From NCBI GenBank assembly GCA_964561105.1, contig CAZLOH010000001.1:124001-188000 (forward strand): DNA of 64,000 nt, read 5' to 3'. Position 1 is the first letter of the stretch, and every line of letters begins with the position of its first letter. The notes beneath the pieces are model-generated. The model was not told where the DNA came from and did no database searches. It saw nothing but the letters and a program-made list of their open reading frames with translations. Of the stretch, positions 54,108-63,977 are shown piece after piece. A program made the translations under genes and the position numbers. The DNA comes from JADLHS01 sp964561105. GTDB lineage: Bacteria; Verrucomicrobiota; Verrucomicrobiia; Limisphaerales; JADLHS01.

Positions 54108-54955
54108 ATGGCAAGACCACGCCGGATTGATCCACACATCGTGAAGCGGGCGCAACTGACCGCCGCCACCTCAACCTCAGCCGAGTCCCTGCGACAATGT
54201 CAGGCGGTGCTGCTTCCGGCTTTGTTCGGGGCAACGCTGGAACAAACGGCAGAGGTTCTCGGCGTCGGCCGCGCGACTGTGGCGCAACGGCTTGGCCAGC
54301 CGGTCAAACCGTCGGTGGTATACCGACTGCTGGCCCGCCATCCCAAGAGCAAACCCGAGGTTTAAGAAGCCTGGAAAAAAACTCCCTGAAGTGCTGGAAA
54401 CCCTGCTGACTCAGGACGCCGTAAAGGGGCGGCGCGTTCGGTTGATGTTTCGATGTTTCAGGATGAGGCGCGCTTTGGACGGATGGTGAGGATCGGCGCT
54501 GCTGGGCGCCAGCCCCGCAACGTCTGGTGGTGGACAACGGTTACGAGCGGGAGTTTCAGTACGTCTATGGTGTTGTCAGTCCCTTGGAAGGAGAACTGGA
54601 CTGGAGGATCTGTTCGGCCATGAACACCGAACAGATGGGAACCTTTCTGGCTCAAGTCAGCGCCGCTCATCCCCAAGACTTCATCGTCAAGGTCGTGGAT
54701 GGAGCCAGTTCGCATGTCGCCAAGGCGTTGGTCGTGCCGGAAAAAATCCGCCTGCACCGGCTGCCGGGTTATTCGCCCGAACTCAATCCCCAAGCCCCAA
54801 GAACATCTGTGGGATGAGCTTCGGGAAAAGGAATTTCCAAACCGCGTGTTTTCAGACATGGCCGGAGTCGTGCAAACCTTGGAGGCTGGCCTGCCACGGC
54901 TGGCTTCAGATCGGGATCGCGTGCGAAGCATCTGCGCTTGGCCGTGGATTTGTTA
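54108..54955 (+). pseudogene. IS630-family transposase, degraded
   Basis: N-terminal helix-turn-helix part in one frame (LEQTAEVLGVGRATVAQRL). The DDE core is then spread over other frames: FQDEARFGRM near 54453, VVDGASSHVAKALV near 54695, and a third frame with LNPQ-EHLWDELREKEFPN near 54805. At least three frameshifts are needed to read through, so it is inactive. The acidic residues of the catalytic triad are still visible. Confidence 0.8.
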
Positions 54956-55112
54956 GTCTCATCTTGCAAGCGAACTAGAATATAAGCGAGCACATTCCCA
55001 GCGTGCCTTCCTAAGCGCCATTCCCCGGGCGAAGCGAACGCGGTCAAGATGTTCTCTGTGCGAGCAAGTGCTTTTTCATAATAGTTGTTCACTGGTCTTC
55101 ATGTTTGGTTCC

Positions 55113-55217
55113 GTGCCCAAAGCCGGGCACAGTTTTGCGAACGCAAAACCTCAAGAGCAACCCACAGCGGCGGGCGGCGCTGTCAAGGCAGACCGCAGCC
55201 CCGAAGACTTTCGGGGC
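55113..55217. ncRNA. Run of three perfect hairpins beside the IS110 transposase (possible structured RNA)
   Basis: GTGCCC/GGGCAC (55113-55118 with 55125-55130), TTTTGCG/CGCAAAA (55133-55139 with 55142-55148) and GCCCCGAA/TTCGGGGC (55198-55205 with 55210-55217) are all exact complements. They lie 150-250 bases past the IS110 stop on its 3' side. IS1111-type members of that family keep their bridge RNA downstream of the gene. This is a candidate only; the third hairpin also resembles a dispersed repeat. Confidence 0.35.
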
Positions 55218-55366
55218 GAGGAACGCCTTGCACAGCACGAGCCGCCCGACCGCTGTTTTCTTCACGCGCGTTTAGCGGTTGCTGTCGCCTTTCTGGATTT
55301 TGATGGGCTGCAACTGCAATACCCATGAGCCGTGCTGGAGCTGGTTGCGTGAATGCGTTGCGGCGT

Positions 55367-56539
55367 CTACGGCGTCTGGTTGCGGATCATCGCGGCGATA
55401 ATTTTGAGCCAGCGCATTCCCAGGCAGCGCAGCGCGCAGGCGTGCCCCTGGCCTTTCTTGCGATGCGCCTCGTAATAGATGCGGGCCCAATCGCAATAAT
55501 GGCGGCTGAGATCAACCCACAGATGAATGGTAGCTCGCAGGAACCGGTTGCATTGGTAGCGCAGATAGACCACCGACACCTTGCCCGATTGGTAACTGAC
55601 CGGAGCCATGCCCGCCAGACATTGCAAGGCTTGCGGCACGTCGGCCAATGCCTTGAGCGCAATTAGTTCGGCTAGCAGTCGCGGCGCCAGTTTCGGGCCG
55701 GCGCCGGGCAGTGAGGCGAACAGGCTGTGATCAGGATGTTGCTTGAAGCACTCAGTAATGAGCGCGCGGTAGCGGGTCAACTGCGCCTCCAAGGTCTGCA
55801 ACATTGTCGCGGTGGCGACCGCCAACGCACTCTTGGCGGCGATCGTAGCGTCCGCACCGCAAAACTGATCGGCCCTGGCAAATATCTCCAGCCGCTTCTT
55901 GTTCCATTCTGGATGAAAGAGCTTCTGCGCGTGCAGGAAGTTTTGCCATTTGCGTTTTCCGGCCTGCACCAGGGCTCTGGGCGTGGGGAACCGTTCCACG
56001 AAGGCCCAGGCCGACGGCGCACACCAATCCTCGAAGGCTTCCAACGCGGCGGGATAATACTCGTAGAGCGCCTGTTGAAGCTGGTTGATCAGGGCCGTGC
56101 GTTGTTCGATCAGCGTCACTTCATCCCGGCACAGCAACCGCAGCCGTTGCACCTGCGGTTCCGGCGCGGTCAACACGCGCCAGCTTTCCCCTTCCAGACG
56201 CAACGCATCGGCCAGCGCCCAGCAATCGGCGCGGTCGGTTTTCGTGCCACTGGGCAGCTTGCGCGTGCGGTACGATTTAGAGCTGCGCGGATGCACTGGA
56301 TAAACGCGATAATCCAGCATTACCAACCGTTCAATGGCGGCGCTGTGGCCGGCTTCAACCGCGATGGCCACCTGTGGAAACTGCGCCAGTTTCTCCTGGC
56401 AAAGTGTCCAACCGGACGCGGTGTGATCGAACCGAAATTCGACGACGATTTTTCCAGCACCATCCAACACCAGCACGTCGTGATGGTCTTTGGCCCAATC
56501 AAACCCGGCGAAGTGCATGACTTCGTTCCATGTTTTCAT
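55367..56539 (-). CDS. IS110-family transposase
   Basis: 390 residues from ATG 56539 (MKTWNEVMHF). The N-terminal DEDD RuvC-like domain begins GFDWAKDHHDVLV, with D14 as first catalytic residue, and SGTKTDRADCWALADAL is the later Asp pair. The C-terminal transposase_20 region has SLPGAGPKLAPRLLAELIAL. No frameshift, so the enzyme is probably active. IS110 enzymes recombine DNA guided by a bridge RNA encoded in the flanking non-coding sequence. An upstream in-frame start exists at 56596 but is not needed. Confidence 0.9.
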   Translation of the reverse strand: MKTWNEVMHFAGFDWAKDHHDVLVLDGAGKIVVEFRFDHTASGWTLCQEKLAQFPQVAIAVEAGHSAAIERLVMLDYRVYPVHPRSSKSYRTRKLPSGTKTDRADCWALADALRLEGESWRVLTAPEPQVQRLRLLCRDEVTLIEQRTALINQLQQALYEYYPAALEAFEDWCAPSAWAFVERFPTPRALVQAGKRKWQNFLHAQKLFHPEWNKKRLEIFARADQFCGADATIAAKSALAVATATMLQTLEAQLTRYRALITECFKQHPDHSLFASLPGAGPKLAPRLLAELIALKALADVPQALQCLAGMAPVSYQSGKVSVVYLRYQCNRFLRATIHLWVDLSRHYCDWARIYYEAHRKKGQGHACALRCLGMRWLKIIAAMIRNQTP

Positions 56540-56783
56540 CTGTTGCGATTCCTTTCTTTGGGTTGCGACAGCGCTGGTCGGAATGACCCGGTTCATAGTC
56601 GACCTAATACGGTGGCCCTCGTGGGGTGAAGTTCTCTCAGCCTTCTGAACACGAGCCGACGGCGTCGTCGGTTTACTTGACTCAACCCTCGCAGGTGTGG
56701 TGGAAGGGACCGTGTCGACGCCGCGGCAAAACGTCTGCCAGACGCAATGTCACCGGGAATCTTTTCGGTGGCGACTGCGACAG

Positions 56784-56851
56784 CCAAGTTATTCACAGCC
56801 TCCCTGCGGCTGGCTTTCGGAGCCGCCTCCAGTCGGCTATGAATAACTTGG
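56784..56851. repeat. 17-bp inverted repeat upstream of the IS110 gene
   Basis: CCAAGTTATTCACAGCC (56784-56800) and GGCTATGAATAACTTGG (56835-56851) pair over 17 bp with one mismatch, around a 34-nt loop that itself contains a GCGGCT/AGCCGC hairpin. The stretch 56540-56992 has no gene. This hairpin could mark the element end, belong to a non-coding RNA, or be a dispersed repeat. Confidence 0.5.
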
Positions 56852-56992
56852 CAGATGGTATTAGGTGGAAATTCAAGGGCTACAGGGGAATTCGACCTTG
56901 ACAGCGGGAGCGAGCCGTATAATTCCAAGCGGAAGGCACGCCGAACGGTCGTTGCTTGATTTGGCACTCATTTTCATAGCTACGAACCGCGC

Positions 56993-59005
56993 TCACCAAT
57001 TCCAGTTGGAGAAAAGTGAACGCAGCGTCGTAGCATAATTCGTCCGGAGCAACTCTGTTGTTTCCAAGCCTGACAAATCAAGATTCACAGGAACATCGCT
57101 GAGATCGGTAATTCTTTGAAGACGAACAATCCGCTGCGAAGTGGTTGGCCGACGCTCGTGCTCAAATTCGAAGAACATTCTGTAACGTGGTGATTGCAAA
57201 CAAAACTGCACGGGATCCAAGTCATGATTTTCAGCCACAACGATTGACTCATCCACTGTTTTGCGCAGAAGCGATTGCCCATCGAATAGATTTGTGGCCA
57301 CGACACCCACAACATCCAGCAGGGTTGGCAACAAATCCACATGTGTTGCTGCGGGAAGTTGCGGTGCTTCATTGGTAAGCGGCATGATGGAAGCAGGAAT
57401 ACGCAGGAGAAATGGAACGGCAGTTTGTGGCCGGAACAGGTTGCTGGCGTGTAGCAGCTTCCCATGTTCGAGAAACTCTTCACCGTGGTCACCGGTTGCA
57501 ACGATGATAGAATTTCCATAAGCGCCTTTCTCTTTCAAGCGAAGCAAAATCTCGCCGATGAGCCGGTCTTGAAAATAAAGCGCGTTACGGTACCGGTTCA
57601 CAATCAATTCGAGACCTTCTGGATTGATGCGAAAGTCTCCGTAGTTCCATGATGCTGCATACGGTATGAATGGAGCGGGATCGTCAGGCGGCCAATCGTA
57701 GTCGTGGTGAGTTGAATGATAGAAGACGAAGAAGAGGCGATTGCCCGCAGGCTCGTCCAAACCGCGCAATAACTGTTTGTTCACAGCGCGGTCACGCGTC
57801 GGCGCGTCGCCGAGCCCCAACTTTTGTGCGTCAAACATCATATCGCAAAGTTGTAGATTGTCTCCGAATGCCATCCGATCAACCCCATGATAATCCAGTG
57901 TGCTACTGCAAAGAACGTTCACCTTGTATCCGAGCCGGCGAAACAACCGCAATGGAACACTGCCTGTGTGTGTAGCGACGCGTTTATCCATGCCGAAAGA
58001 AAGTCCATGATTAGCTGTCAACAGCGTGTACCATGAAACGTGGCTGGCATTGGCCGCCGCCCATGCTTGCGGAAACGGTAAGCACTCGTCGTGCAGTGCA
58101 GCAAGGTGGGGCGTAGCCTTATGATCGATGTAGTCGGCCCGTGTGCTTTCCAGCACAAAAACAAAAATGTCTGGATGTGCGCCCGCTTTGACACCCATGG
58201 CTCCCACGGCAGCGATTGTCTTTTGGGAATCCCGCAGCGGACGCAGACCGTGGATAATGAAGCGACGCCCCGGTTTTGGCTCAGGGAAGCCAAAATGTAC
58301 CGGTTGGGATTTTCTCAGTTCGGCGAAATGAATCTGGCAAGCATGATCGTCGCTGATGCTTAACACCTGACAGACAGTTAACAGGAATACTCCGATAAGC
58401 GCTAGGCGTCCGAACTTCACGCGAATGAGGCTGCCCGCACGCCAAGACATCAAGCGTGGAGTGGTCGCAACCCAAGGATACCCGCAGGCTATTACAAGCA
58501 CTAGTATGCCTCCAAATCCGTAATTCGCGACCGTCCCAGACGCAATACCCGTATGCGCCCAGTTGAGCTTCAAGGCGGCAAGGCCGCCTTGAAGGAGAAT
58601 TTGCACCGCAGGCCAAAGATGCAGCGACATTAGGCGATAAAGCACACAATCTAAGTATAGGCTTACCAAAAAAATGTGAACGGTCGCTAAGAAGATGACC
58701 CGCCAGCGTCTCCTGCCTCCTGCCAGCCATCCGTCTGTTGTGACTAGCGCTAGAAACATCAACGCGGCTTGGCAACCGAGGAACAACAGACCGCGAAACA
58801 AACCTGCCGGCTCCACGAACTGGGCACCGAACCAAATGAGCCGGTTAAGCCAGAAATAATATAACAACCCTGGCAGCCACAGCCATACATCCAACGGAAT
58901 GGGATGGTGATAAGCACGGCGCAAGGTCATGGCTGCCGCAGCTACGATTGTGCGCCAGCCAAACAGTCGCTTTGTGCCAATGCCGTCATGAATTACGCCG
59001 TCCAT
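56993..59005 (-). CDS. Membrane sulfatase/phosphoethanolamine-transferase-like protein
   Basis: 670 residues. About six membrane helices in the first 230 residues, then an alkaline-phosphatase-superfamily catalytic domain. That domain opens PDIFVFVLESTRADYID, where the Ser/Thr nucleophile region is STRADY; it later has FVFYHSTHHDY and ATGDHGEEFLEHGKLLH for metal binding. This is the layout of LTA-synthase, EptA and membrane sulfatase types. It would modify a surface glycan with phosphate or sulfate groups. The start at 59005 overlaps the previous gene by 13 bases; an extension upstream to 59071 is possible but less likely. Confidence 0.8.
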   Translation of the reverse strand: MDGVIHDGIGTKRLFGWRTIVAAAAMTLRRAYHHPIPLDVWLWLPGLLYYFWLNRLIWFGAQFVEPAGLFRGLLFLGCQAALMFLALVTTDGWLAGGRRRWRVIFLATVHIFLVSLYLDCVLYRLMSLHLWPAVQILLQGGLAALKLNWAHTGIASGTVANYGFGGILVLVIACGYPWVATTPRLMSWRAGSLIRVKFGRLALIGVFLLTVCQVLSISDDHACQIHFAELRKSQPVHFGFPEPKPGRRFIIHGLRPLRDSQKTIAAVGAMGVKAGAHPDIFVFVLESTRADYIDHKATPHLAALHDECLPFPQAWAAANASHVSWYTLLTANHGLSFGMDKRVATHTGSVPLRLFRRLGYKVNVLCSSTLDYHGVDRMAFGDNLQLCDMMFDAQKLGLGDAPTRDRAVNKQLLRGLDEPAGNRLFFVFYHSTHHDYDWPPDDPAPFIPYAASWNYGDFRINPEGLELIVNRYRNALYFQDRLIGEILLRLKEKGAYGNSIIVATGDHGEEFLEHGKLLHASNLFRPQTAVPFLLRIPASIMPLTNEAPQLPAATHVDLLPTLLDVVGVVATNLFDGQSLLRKTVDESIVVAENHDLDPVQFCLQSPRYRMFFEFEHERRPTTSQRIVRLQRITDLSDVPVNLDLSGLETTELLRTNYATTLRSLFSNWNW

Positions 59006-60228
59006 ACAAAATTGATATGTCGTAGTAAAAACCAGATTTGAAATATCCCCGAAAACGCCACCGCGTACCAAAGCGCAAATCCATCATCCTTGTCCTCTAG
59101 CCATCGGGCTAAAACGAGGAACAGGGGGAAACACATCATCACATTTCGTGTGTAGGACAAAAACCATGAGGACGCTGCCGGAATCAGACCGAGGAAGCAC
59201 GCGTAAACGAAATAGACTTTGTTCAATTTCCACATTGGATAGAGGCAAGCGAGTAGCAGGATAAACAAACCTCGATCTATCATTGAGTCCAGCATGCCAT
59301 GCAGCCGCAGGGGCATGAACAAATGGCTCAGAAACGCCGGCAGATCGAAGAGGTGCGCAACTGAGGGCTGGTTTGGGTAGAACTGTTGCGCTTCAAATCC
59401 CTCCAGGGCGTTGCCCATCGTGCTATGCATGACGCCGAAATAAGCCGCGTAGCCGAGAATTGGCCCATAGTAAGTCAGATATGCCTTCCAGTGCGTTCGC
59501 CGCAACCAGAGATGAGCCAGCAGCGGAAAAACGCAAAACACCCCGACGGCTTTAGTTAGCGGCAGCAAAAATCCGATCGCCGCCACGCAGATATACCGCT
59601 CATTGAACAGACACAGGAAAAAAAGCGTCACCAACAGCAGAAACAGCGACTCTGTGTAAATGAACGAAAAAAAGATCGCTCCCGGATACGCCAACAGCAA
59701 CGCCACCGACGCGTTTGCAATCTTTAGCCCGTGCTGCTGCTCTACCAAATAATGAAAGACGAGGAAAGCAACGGCGGAGAGAATATTCGCCAACAAAAGT
59801 CCCGCAATAAAGTGATTTCCAAACGTCAGCCATGAGACCACTCGGATCAAGTAAGGCCAGAGCGGGTAAAAAGCACACGAAGCCGTTCCCTGTTGATACC
59901 CCGCTTCACTTAGGAACAAGTAGTGCGCCCCGTCCCAAGTCGCGAAGTATGTTGCCAGCGTCGGCGGACCTTCGCGCGGCCAATGAATGTCGTTCTGGTA
60001 TTCACGCTGGTTGAATGCAGGGAGCCAAGTAACGGCGCATAATGCGACTGCCGCAAGAACCGCTTTGCACGCCAACACGATCACAGCCAGCCTGCGGCGG
60101 GATGGACTCAAAAACGGTGTATTACCTGAGTTCGGCGCTTCCCGTGCAATCGCGAATGTGCGGTCCGCCATTTCAGCACAACCACCAGTTGCAGACTTAC
60201 ACTCCTGATTGCTGATGCTCTGTGTCAT
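58993..60228 (-). CDS. GPI-mannosyltransferase-like (PIG-V type) membrane protein
   Basis: 411 residues with about ten membrane helices. ATWDGAHYLFLSEAGY matches the WDGxHY loop of the PIG-V family of dolichol-phosphate-mannose-dependent transferases, which bacteria use for cell-wall or lipid glycosylation. The first ~45 residues are hydrophilic. Its start codon overlaps the stop of the upstream gene (TAATG). Cell-surface glycan synthesis is the best guess. Confidence 0.78.
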   Translation of the reverse strand: MTQSISNQECKSATGGCAEMADRTFAIAREAPNSGNTPFLSPSRRRLAVIVLACKAVLAAVALCAVTWLPAFNQREYQNDIHWPREGPPTLATYFATWDGAHYLFLSEAGYQQGTASCAFYPLWPYLIRVVSWLTFGNHFIAGLLLANILSAVAFLVFHYLVEQQHGLKIANASVALLLAYPGAIFFSFIYTESLFLLLVTLFFLCLFNERYICVAAIGFLLPLTKAVGVFCVFPLLAHLWLRRTHWKAYLTYYGPILGYAAYFGVMHSTMGNALEGFEAQQFYPNQPSVAHLFDLPAFLSHLFMPLRLHGMLDSMIDRGLFILLLACLYPMWKLNKVYFVYACFLGLIPAASSWFLSYTRNVMMCFPLFLVLARWLEDKDDGFALWYAVAFSGIFQIWFLLRHINFVWTA

Positions 60229-61787
60229 TACCTGAGAGACCTGCTTTCACGAGGTTTCATTATTACGAAATGCTCATCGCGAAACACCTCCACGAATTCT
60301 CTGTAATCCTCCGATTTTACCCTGCGAAGGCCGCCGACATAAGTCACCGCATAATCCCCCTCCCGAAGCTTGTCGGATTGTGGAACAGAACTGTAAGAAT
60401 CAACTATCGAAACGGACCCGAATCTTCCCTGCTTCAGGTCATAAAATCGCAGAGGCATCGCGATGAAGAATTCAGCATAGACCCGCCTGGCACCCAACGC
60501 TTCAAGTTGGTCATACAGCCTGTCAGTTCTGATATAATTGCTACTGGTTTCGGGCTTGCTCCCAAATCGATACTCAGAAACCAATCCATGAGTACTAATC
60601 TGGATGGCAAAATAATTGCAAGCAGTTCTCACCAACTGGAGTGATACAAACGCGCATAACGCCAGCCAAATCACGCCTTTTGGCCAAAGACTGAATGCGC
60701 TCTTTTCTCCGCCGACTAGAGCAAATTGAAAAAACTCATTGAGCGCGCACGCTACTATCAATGGCATGACATAGAGGATCAACAAGAAATATCTGTCCGA
60801 GTTCTTCGGGCAAAGAACTAAGGTGGTGAGAAAAATGATGACTCCAAAAAGCAGCAACTTCTTCCCCTGTTTTCCCCACGTCACCTTTCGCCTCAATCGC
60901 ATTGCCAGTCCCGCCAAAAGAATAGGCAGGATCAGATCAGGTGAACGAAATCTGACCTCGCCCGTGAATCTTTGGAAGATCGGATAACCGTGAACCATTT
61001 GGACGAGTAATCCGGGCCATTCTTTCAGGCGTTGCAGCAGTTTTGGCAGAAACTCACCACTGACGCCACCAGCAAGATTGCCATTGCTTAAATCTTCAGA
61101 AACAAGCACGGAGATAAGTTTTGGTGCCAGCGCCAGCAGAAAGCCATAATAAACCACGTATAGCGCAGGCATACGAAACAACGAAAACCGATGCTCCCAG
61201 AAAGCGACTGTCAGTAGCGCGACCGGCACTGCGGCGAAGATTAAGTGATTCCAAGTTCCCAACCCCAAGCATCCTCCAGAGAATAGCCACAGCACAGCTC
61301 GCATGTATCCGGTCCGATGCCTAGCCTCCAACAAAAGCACTACTGCCCCCGCCGCCAAGAGGGGATTTAGCGCGAAGACTTCGTAAGCTAGACGACCGTA
61401 AGCTGTGAAGGCCGGAAGTGTGACCAGAACAAGCACGGAAAGTCCGGCAACAAAACCGCCGAAGAGTCGTTTTGCTGCGATGAAATAGAACACCACGAAA
61501 ACCAACGAGTTGATGACAGTCAAAGATCGTAGAACGGTCACTCGGTAGCCGAAAAGCGCCAAAATTGGAGCGAGGAGATATTGTTGGATCGGGCCGGTAT
61601 ACCAAGTCATCCCAGCCGTGGGACGCTTGCCATTGAGAATTTCATGCGCACGTACGCCAGCCCAAGCTTCATCCCCGTGGAACCCCGGCACCGTCCCTAA
61701 AAACAGAATTAGCAACAGAAGGGCCAGCAGCAGTGAAACCGCTAACAGTACTATTCCACTTTCGAGGATGTTTTTTTCTGCAACCAC
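60228..61787 (-). CDS. Glycosyltransferase family 39/83-like membrane protein
   Basis: 519 residues, GTG start. About 11 membrane helices. GFHGDEAWAGVRAHEIL is the conserved extracellular acidic loop of the PMT/ArnT-like C-type glycosyltransferases, and YTGPIQQYL the second loop. It would attach sugars from lipid carriers to a lipid or protein target. It overlaps the pseudopilin gene by 37 bases, so the two are probably translated together. Confidence 0.78.
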   Translation of the reverse strand: MVAEKNILESGIVLLAVSLLLALLLLILFLGTVPGFHGDEAWAGVRAHEILNGKRPTAGMTWYTGPIQQYLLAPILALFGYRVTVLRSLTVINSLVFVVFYFIAAKRLFGGFVAGLSVLVLVTLPAFTAYGRLAYEVFALNPLLAAGAVVLLLEARHRTGYMRAVLWLFSGGCLGLGTWNHLIFAAVPVALLTVAFWEHRFSLFRMPALYVVYYGFLLALAPKLISVLVSEDLSNGNLAGGVSGEFLPKLLQRLKEWPGLLVQMVHGYPIFQRFTGEVRFRSPDLILPILLAGLAMRLRRKVTWGKQGKKLLLFGVIIFLTTLVLCPKNSDRYFLLILYVMPLIVACALNEFFQFALVGGEKSAFSLWPKGVIWLALCAFVSLQLVRTACNYFAIQISTHGLVSEYRFGSKPETSSNYIRTDRLYDQLEALGARRVYAEFFIAMPLRFYDLKQGRFGSVSIVDSYSSVPQSDKLREGDYAVTYVGGLRRVKSEDYREFVEVFRDEHFVIMKPRESRSLR

Positions 61788-62551
61788 AAAATATCCGGGT
61801 TATTCGGGGTTTGTACATGCAATCCTTTTGAGACGCGCCCGCCGGGCCGCGTTCGTGGGTCTTTCCAACGGTGTGTTTCAGTGTGGCCATCGGCAAAGTG
61901 AATGCCAGCAGCCAGATTGTGGTACGCACCCGGCCAGTCGAGTATGGCAGTGGGCTCTGCCATCGAGACCGCAAAGGATCCATCACTGATATTGTCCGGG
62001 TCTTCATCCATCAGGACCCATAAATCGCACGGTGCTGGCTGTGTTATGTCGGAAAATCGACCGTATGTACGCCACGGGCGATTGGCCTGGTGCTTGTGCG
62101 TCCCATCCAACCACGGTCCATCCACCGCCGTTACCGGCGTGTCGGGTTTGGTTCCGACCGCTTGGCTCATGGAAAAAGTTCGCACGTGAACCGTCTTATC
62201 CGCCGGGCACTTGAATACCTTGGCTGATCCTGAAACATAGGGGGCGACTGCTGAACGGCTTGGATCCAGCAGCAACGCTGTATTCGTGGCGTCCGCAGGT
62301 TTTCCCATATCGCCTGAGACCCACATCTTGTTGGTCTGGTAATCCGGGTTAGGTGGTAGCCAATCGCTGTAATCGGAAGTGTAAAGATGCAACGCCAGCA
62401 TTAACTGCCTACCATTGCTGATACAAAATGTACCCTGTGCTTTTTGCTTCGTGCGGGAGAACGCGGGCAAGAGCAATGCCGCGAGAATGCCGATGATTGC
62501 AATCACCACCAATAGTTCCAACAGAGTGAACGCCTGCCTGATCGTTTTCAT
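61751..62551 (-). CDS. Type II secretion/pilin-like pseudopilin (H-x9-DG type)
   Basis: 266 residues. The class III leader and helix are RQAFTLLELLVVIAIIGILAA, with the prepilin cleavage site before FTLLE. The globular part contains the ADGHTETHRW segment typical of the H-x9-DG pseudopilins that are very abundant in Planctomycetota and Verrucomicrobiota. It requires a prepilin peptidase elsewhere. It is unusual in being embedded between glycosyltransferase genes, with a 1-base gap upstream and a 37-base overlap downstream. Confidence 0.88.
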   Translation of the reverse strand: MKTIRQAFTLLELLVVIAIIGILAALLLPAFSRTKQKAQGTFCISNGRQLMLALHLYTSDYSDWLPPNPDYQTNKMWVSGDMGKPADATNTALLLDPSRSAVAPYVSGSAKVFKCPADKTVHVRTFSMSQAVGTKPDTPVTAVDGPWLDGTHKHQANRPWRTYGRFSDITQPAPCDLWVLMDEDPDNISDGSFAVSMAEPTAILDWPGAYHNLAAGIHFADGHTETHRWKDPRTRPGGRVSKGLHVQTPNNPDILWLQKKTSSKVE

Positions 62552-62552
62552 A

Positions 62553-63977
62553 TCAAGTTTTTGGGTCGAACAACATGCATCGATAGAAGTCTATTAGCCC
62601 AAGTAGACATGCTGCTAAAATTATCACCAGCGCGCCTCGCGCCCAAGAACCACCACGTTGCCAAAACTGTGCTACGCCCAGTCCAAACAAACCGCAAAAC
62701 GGCACGAATGCTGGCGCGAAAAAGCGCATGTTCTGATTGCAGGCGTACGGAAATTTTAAGGCATACGTCACGGTTATCAACGTCTGGCAAACGACTAGCA
62801 CTAGACAGGTGACCCACACCGGTCGCAATTCAGAGCGCGGCATTATGAGCGCGCCTGTCGCCAGAAGCAGCAACATTCCGAGACATCCCCACCGTAGCAA
62901 TCCCGGCCAATGAAAGTTTAAATCACGCATTCCGTATTCTCCAAAAAGAAGACTTGTTACCAACGCGGTTGGATACGACTGCCGCATCGGCTCGTCATAA
63001 TAGAATCCACCTCCAAGAAACGCGGCGAAATCAAATGAGCACAACCGCTGCGCCATCGGTGCGTGAATTAACAAATTGTCTGGTAAGGCGGCGTTAACAT
63101 AAAGTGGATTGCCCGTTTGCAGCGCTGTACGCGTCCACCAAAACACTTGCCAAGCCACGGCTGGCAAGGCGGTCAAGCAAGATGGCCATAGCGCAGCACG
63201 CCAGTTTGATCGATGCGACTCCACACAAAAAACCAATGTCAGCACCCCGCCAACAATTGCTAAAGATGATCCCTTCGTTGCCAGCAATGCCGGGCACAAG
63301 ATCGCTACCCACCACAACCAACGCTTTCCCGTTGACGAATTGTCGGTGATGGGAACCTTGGTTTTGACGAACTCCGCCGTGGCGAACAGTAGCCCCGCCC
63401 CCAGGACCGGCAGTAACACATCGTTATTGATCCGCCCTGCGAAAAACACGTGTCCAGGCAGTAATGCTAACAACCCTAGCGCTGCGACGCTTTCCAAGTC
63501 GTTAAACCCAAGTCGTCGAAACGTCGGTAGCGCGGCGACTATGGCGGTTAGATACAGTACTGAGGCGAAAAACTGAACCGACCTAAAAGCGTCGGCAAAA
63601 GTTACGCTGGAAAAAAGCCACCGCCATGCCGCAGCCGCAATGTAATACAAGGGCGGCTGCCATGTTTCCCAACCTAGCTGCACGTTCGGCAAACTGCCTT
63701 CCGTTGTCAAATGCTCAATGTACTCGCGATGCCCTTCCACATCATGCTGCCGAACAGATGGCGGTGTTACGATCACATATTGCAGCGCCAAGAATCCCGC
63801 CAGCGCTATCGGCCATCCAACCCATGGCCAATATTGAAATCGTGCTGCCAGCGCAAAAGCGACTATACCCCATGCAATTAACCCAAAGATACTGAGCAAC
63901 CAAAAGTCTTGCAATTGCTCATGTTGAAGCAACCGCGCCGCAATCAAAAACAGAGCCCAAATCGATGAGTTGAACAC
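62553..63977 (-). CDS. Polytopic membrane protein, glycosyltransferase-like, 5' end uncertain
   Basis: 474 residues from a GTG at 63977, possibly longer because the frame remains open to the window edge. About ten membrane helices. A polar loop, SVRQHDVEGHREYIEHLTTE, with DVEGH is in the position of the acidic loop of GT39-type enzymes and of DUF2142 proteins. AGRINNDVLLPVLGAG is another conserved region of that group. Likely acts on a lipid-linked sugar in the same pathway as its downstream neighbours. No specific function. Confidence 0.65.
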   Translation of the reverse strand: MFNSSIWALFLIAARLLQHEQLQDFWLLSIFGLIAWGIVAFALAARFQYWPWVGWPIALAGFLALQYVIVTPPSVRQHDVEGHREYIEHLTTEGSLPNVQLGWETWQPPLYYIAAAAWRWLFSSVTFADAFRSVQFFASVLYLTAIVAALPTFRRLGFNDLESVAALGLLALLPGHVFFAGRINNDVLLPVLGAGLLFATAEFVKTKVPITDNSSTGKRWLWWVAILCPALLATKGSSLAIVGGVLTLVFCVESHRSNWRAALWPSCLTALPAVAWQVFWWTRTALQTGNPLYVNAALPDNLLIHAPMAQRLCSFDFAAFLGGGFYYDEPMRQSYPTALVTSLLFGEYGMRDLNFHWPGLLRWGCLGMLLLLATGALIMPRSELRPVWVTCLVLVVCQTLITVTYALKFPYACNQNMRFFAPAFVPFCGLFGLGVAQFWQRGGSWARGALVIILAACLLGLIDFYRCMLFDPKT

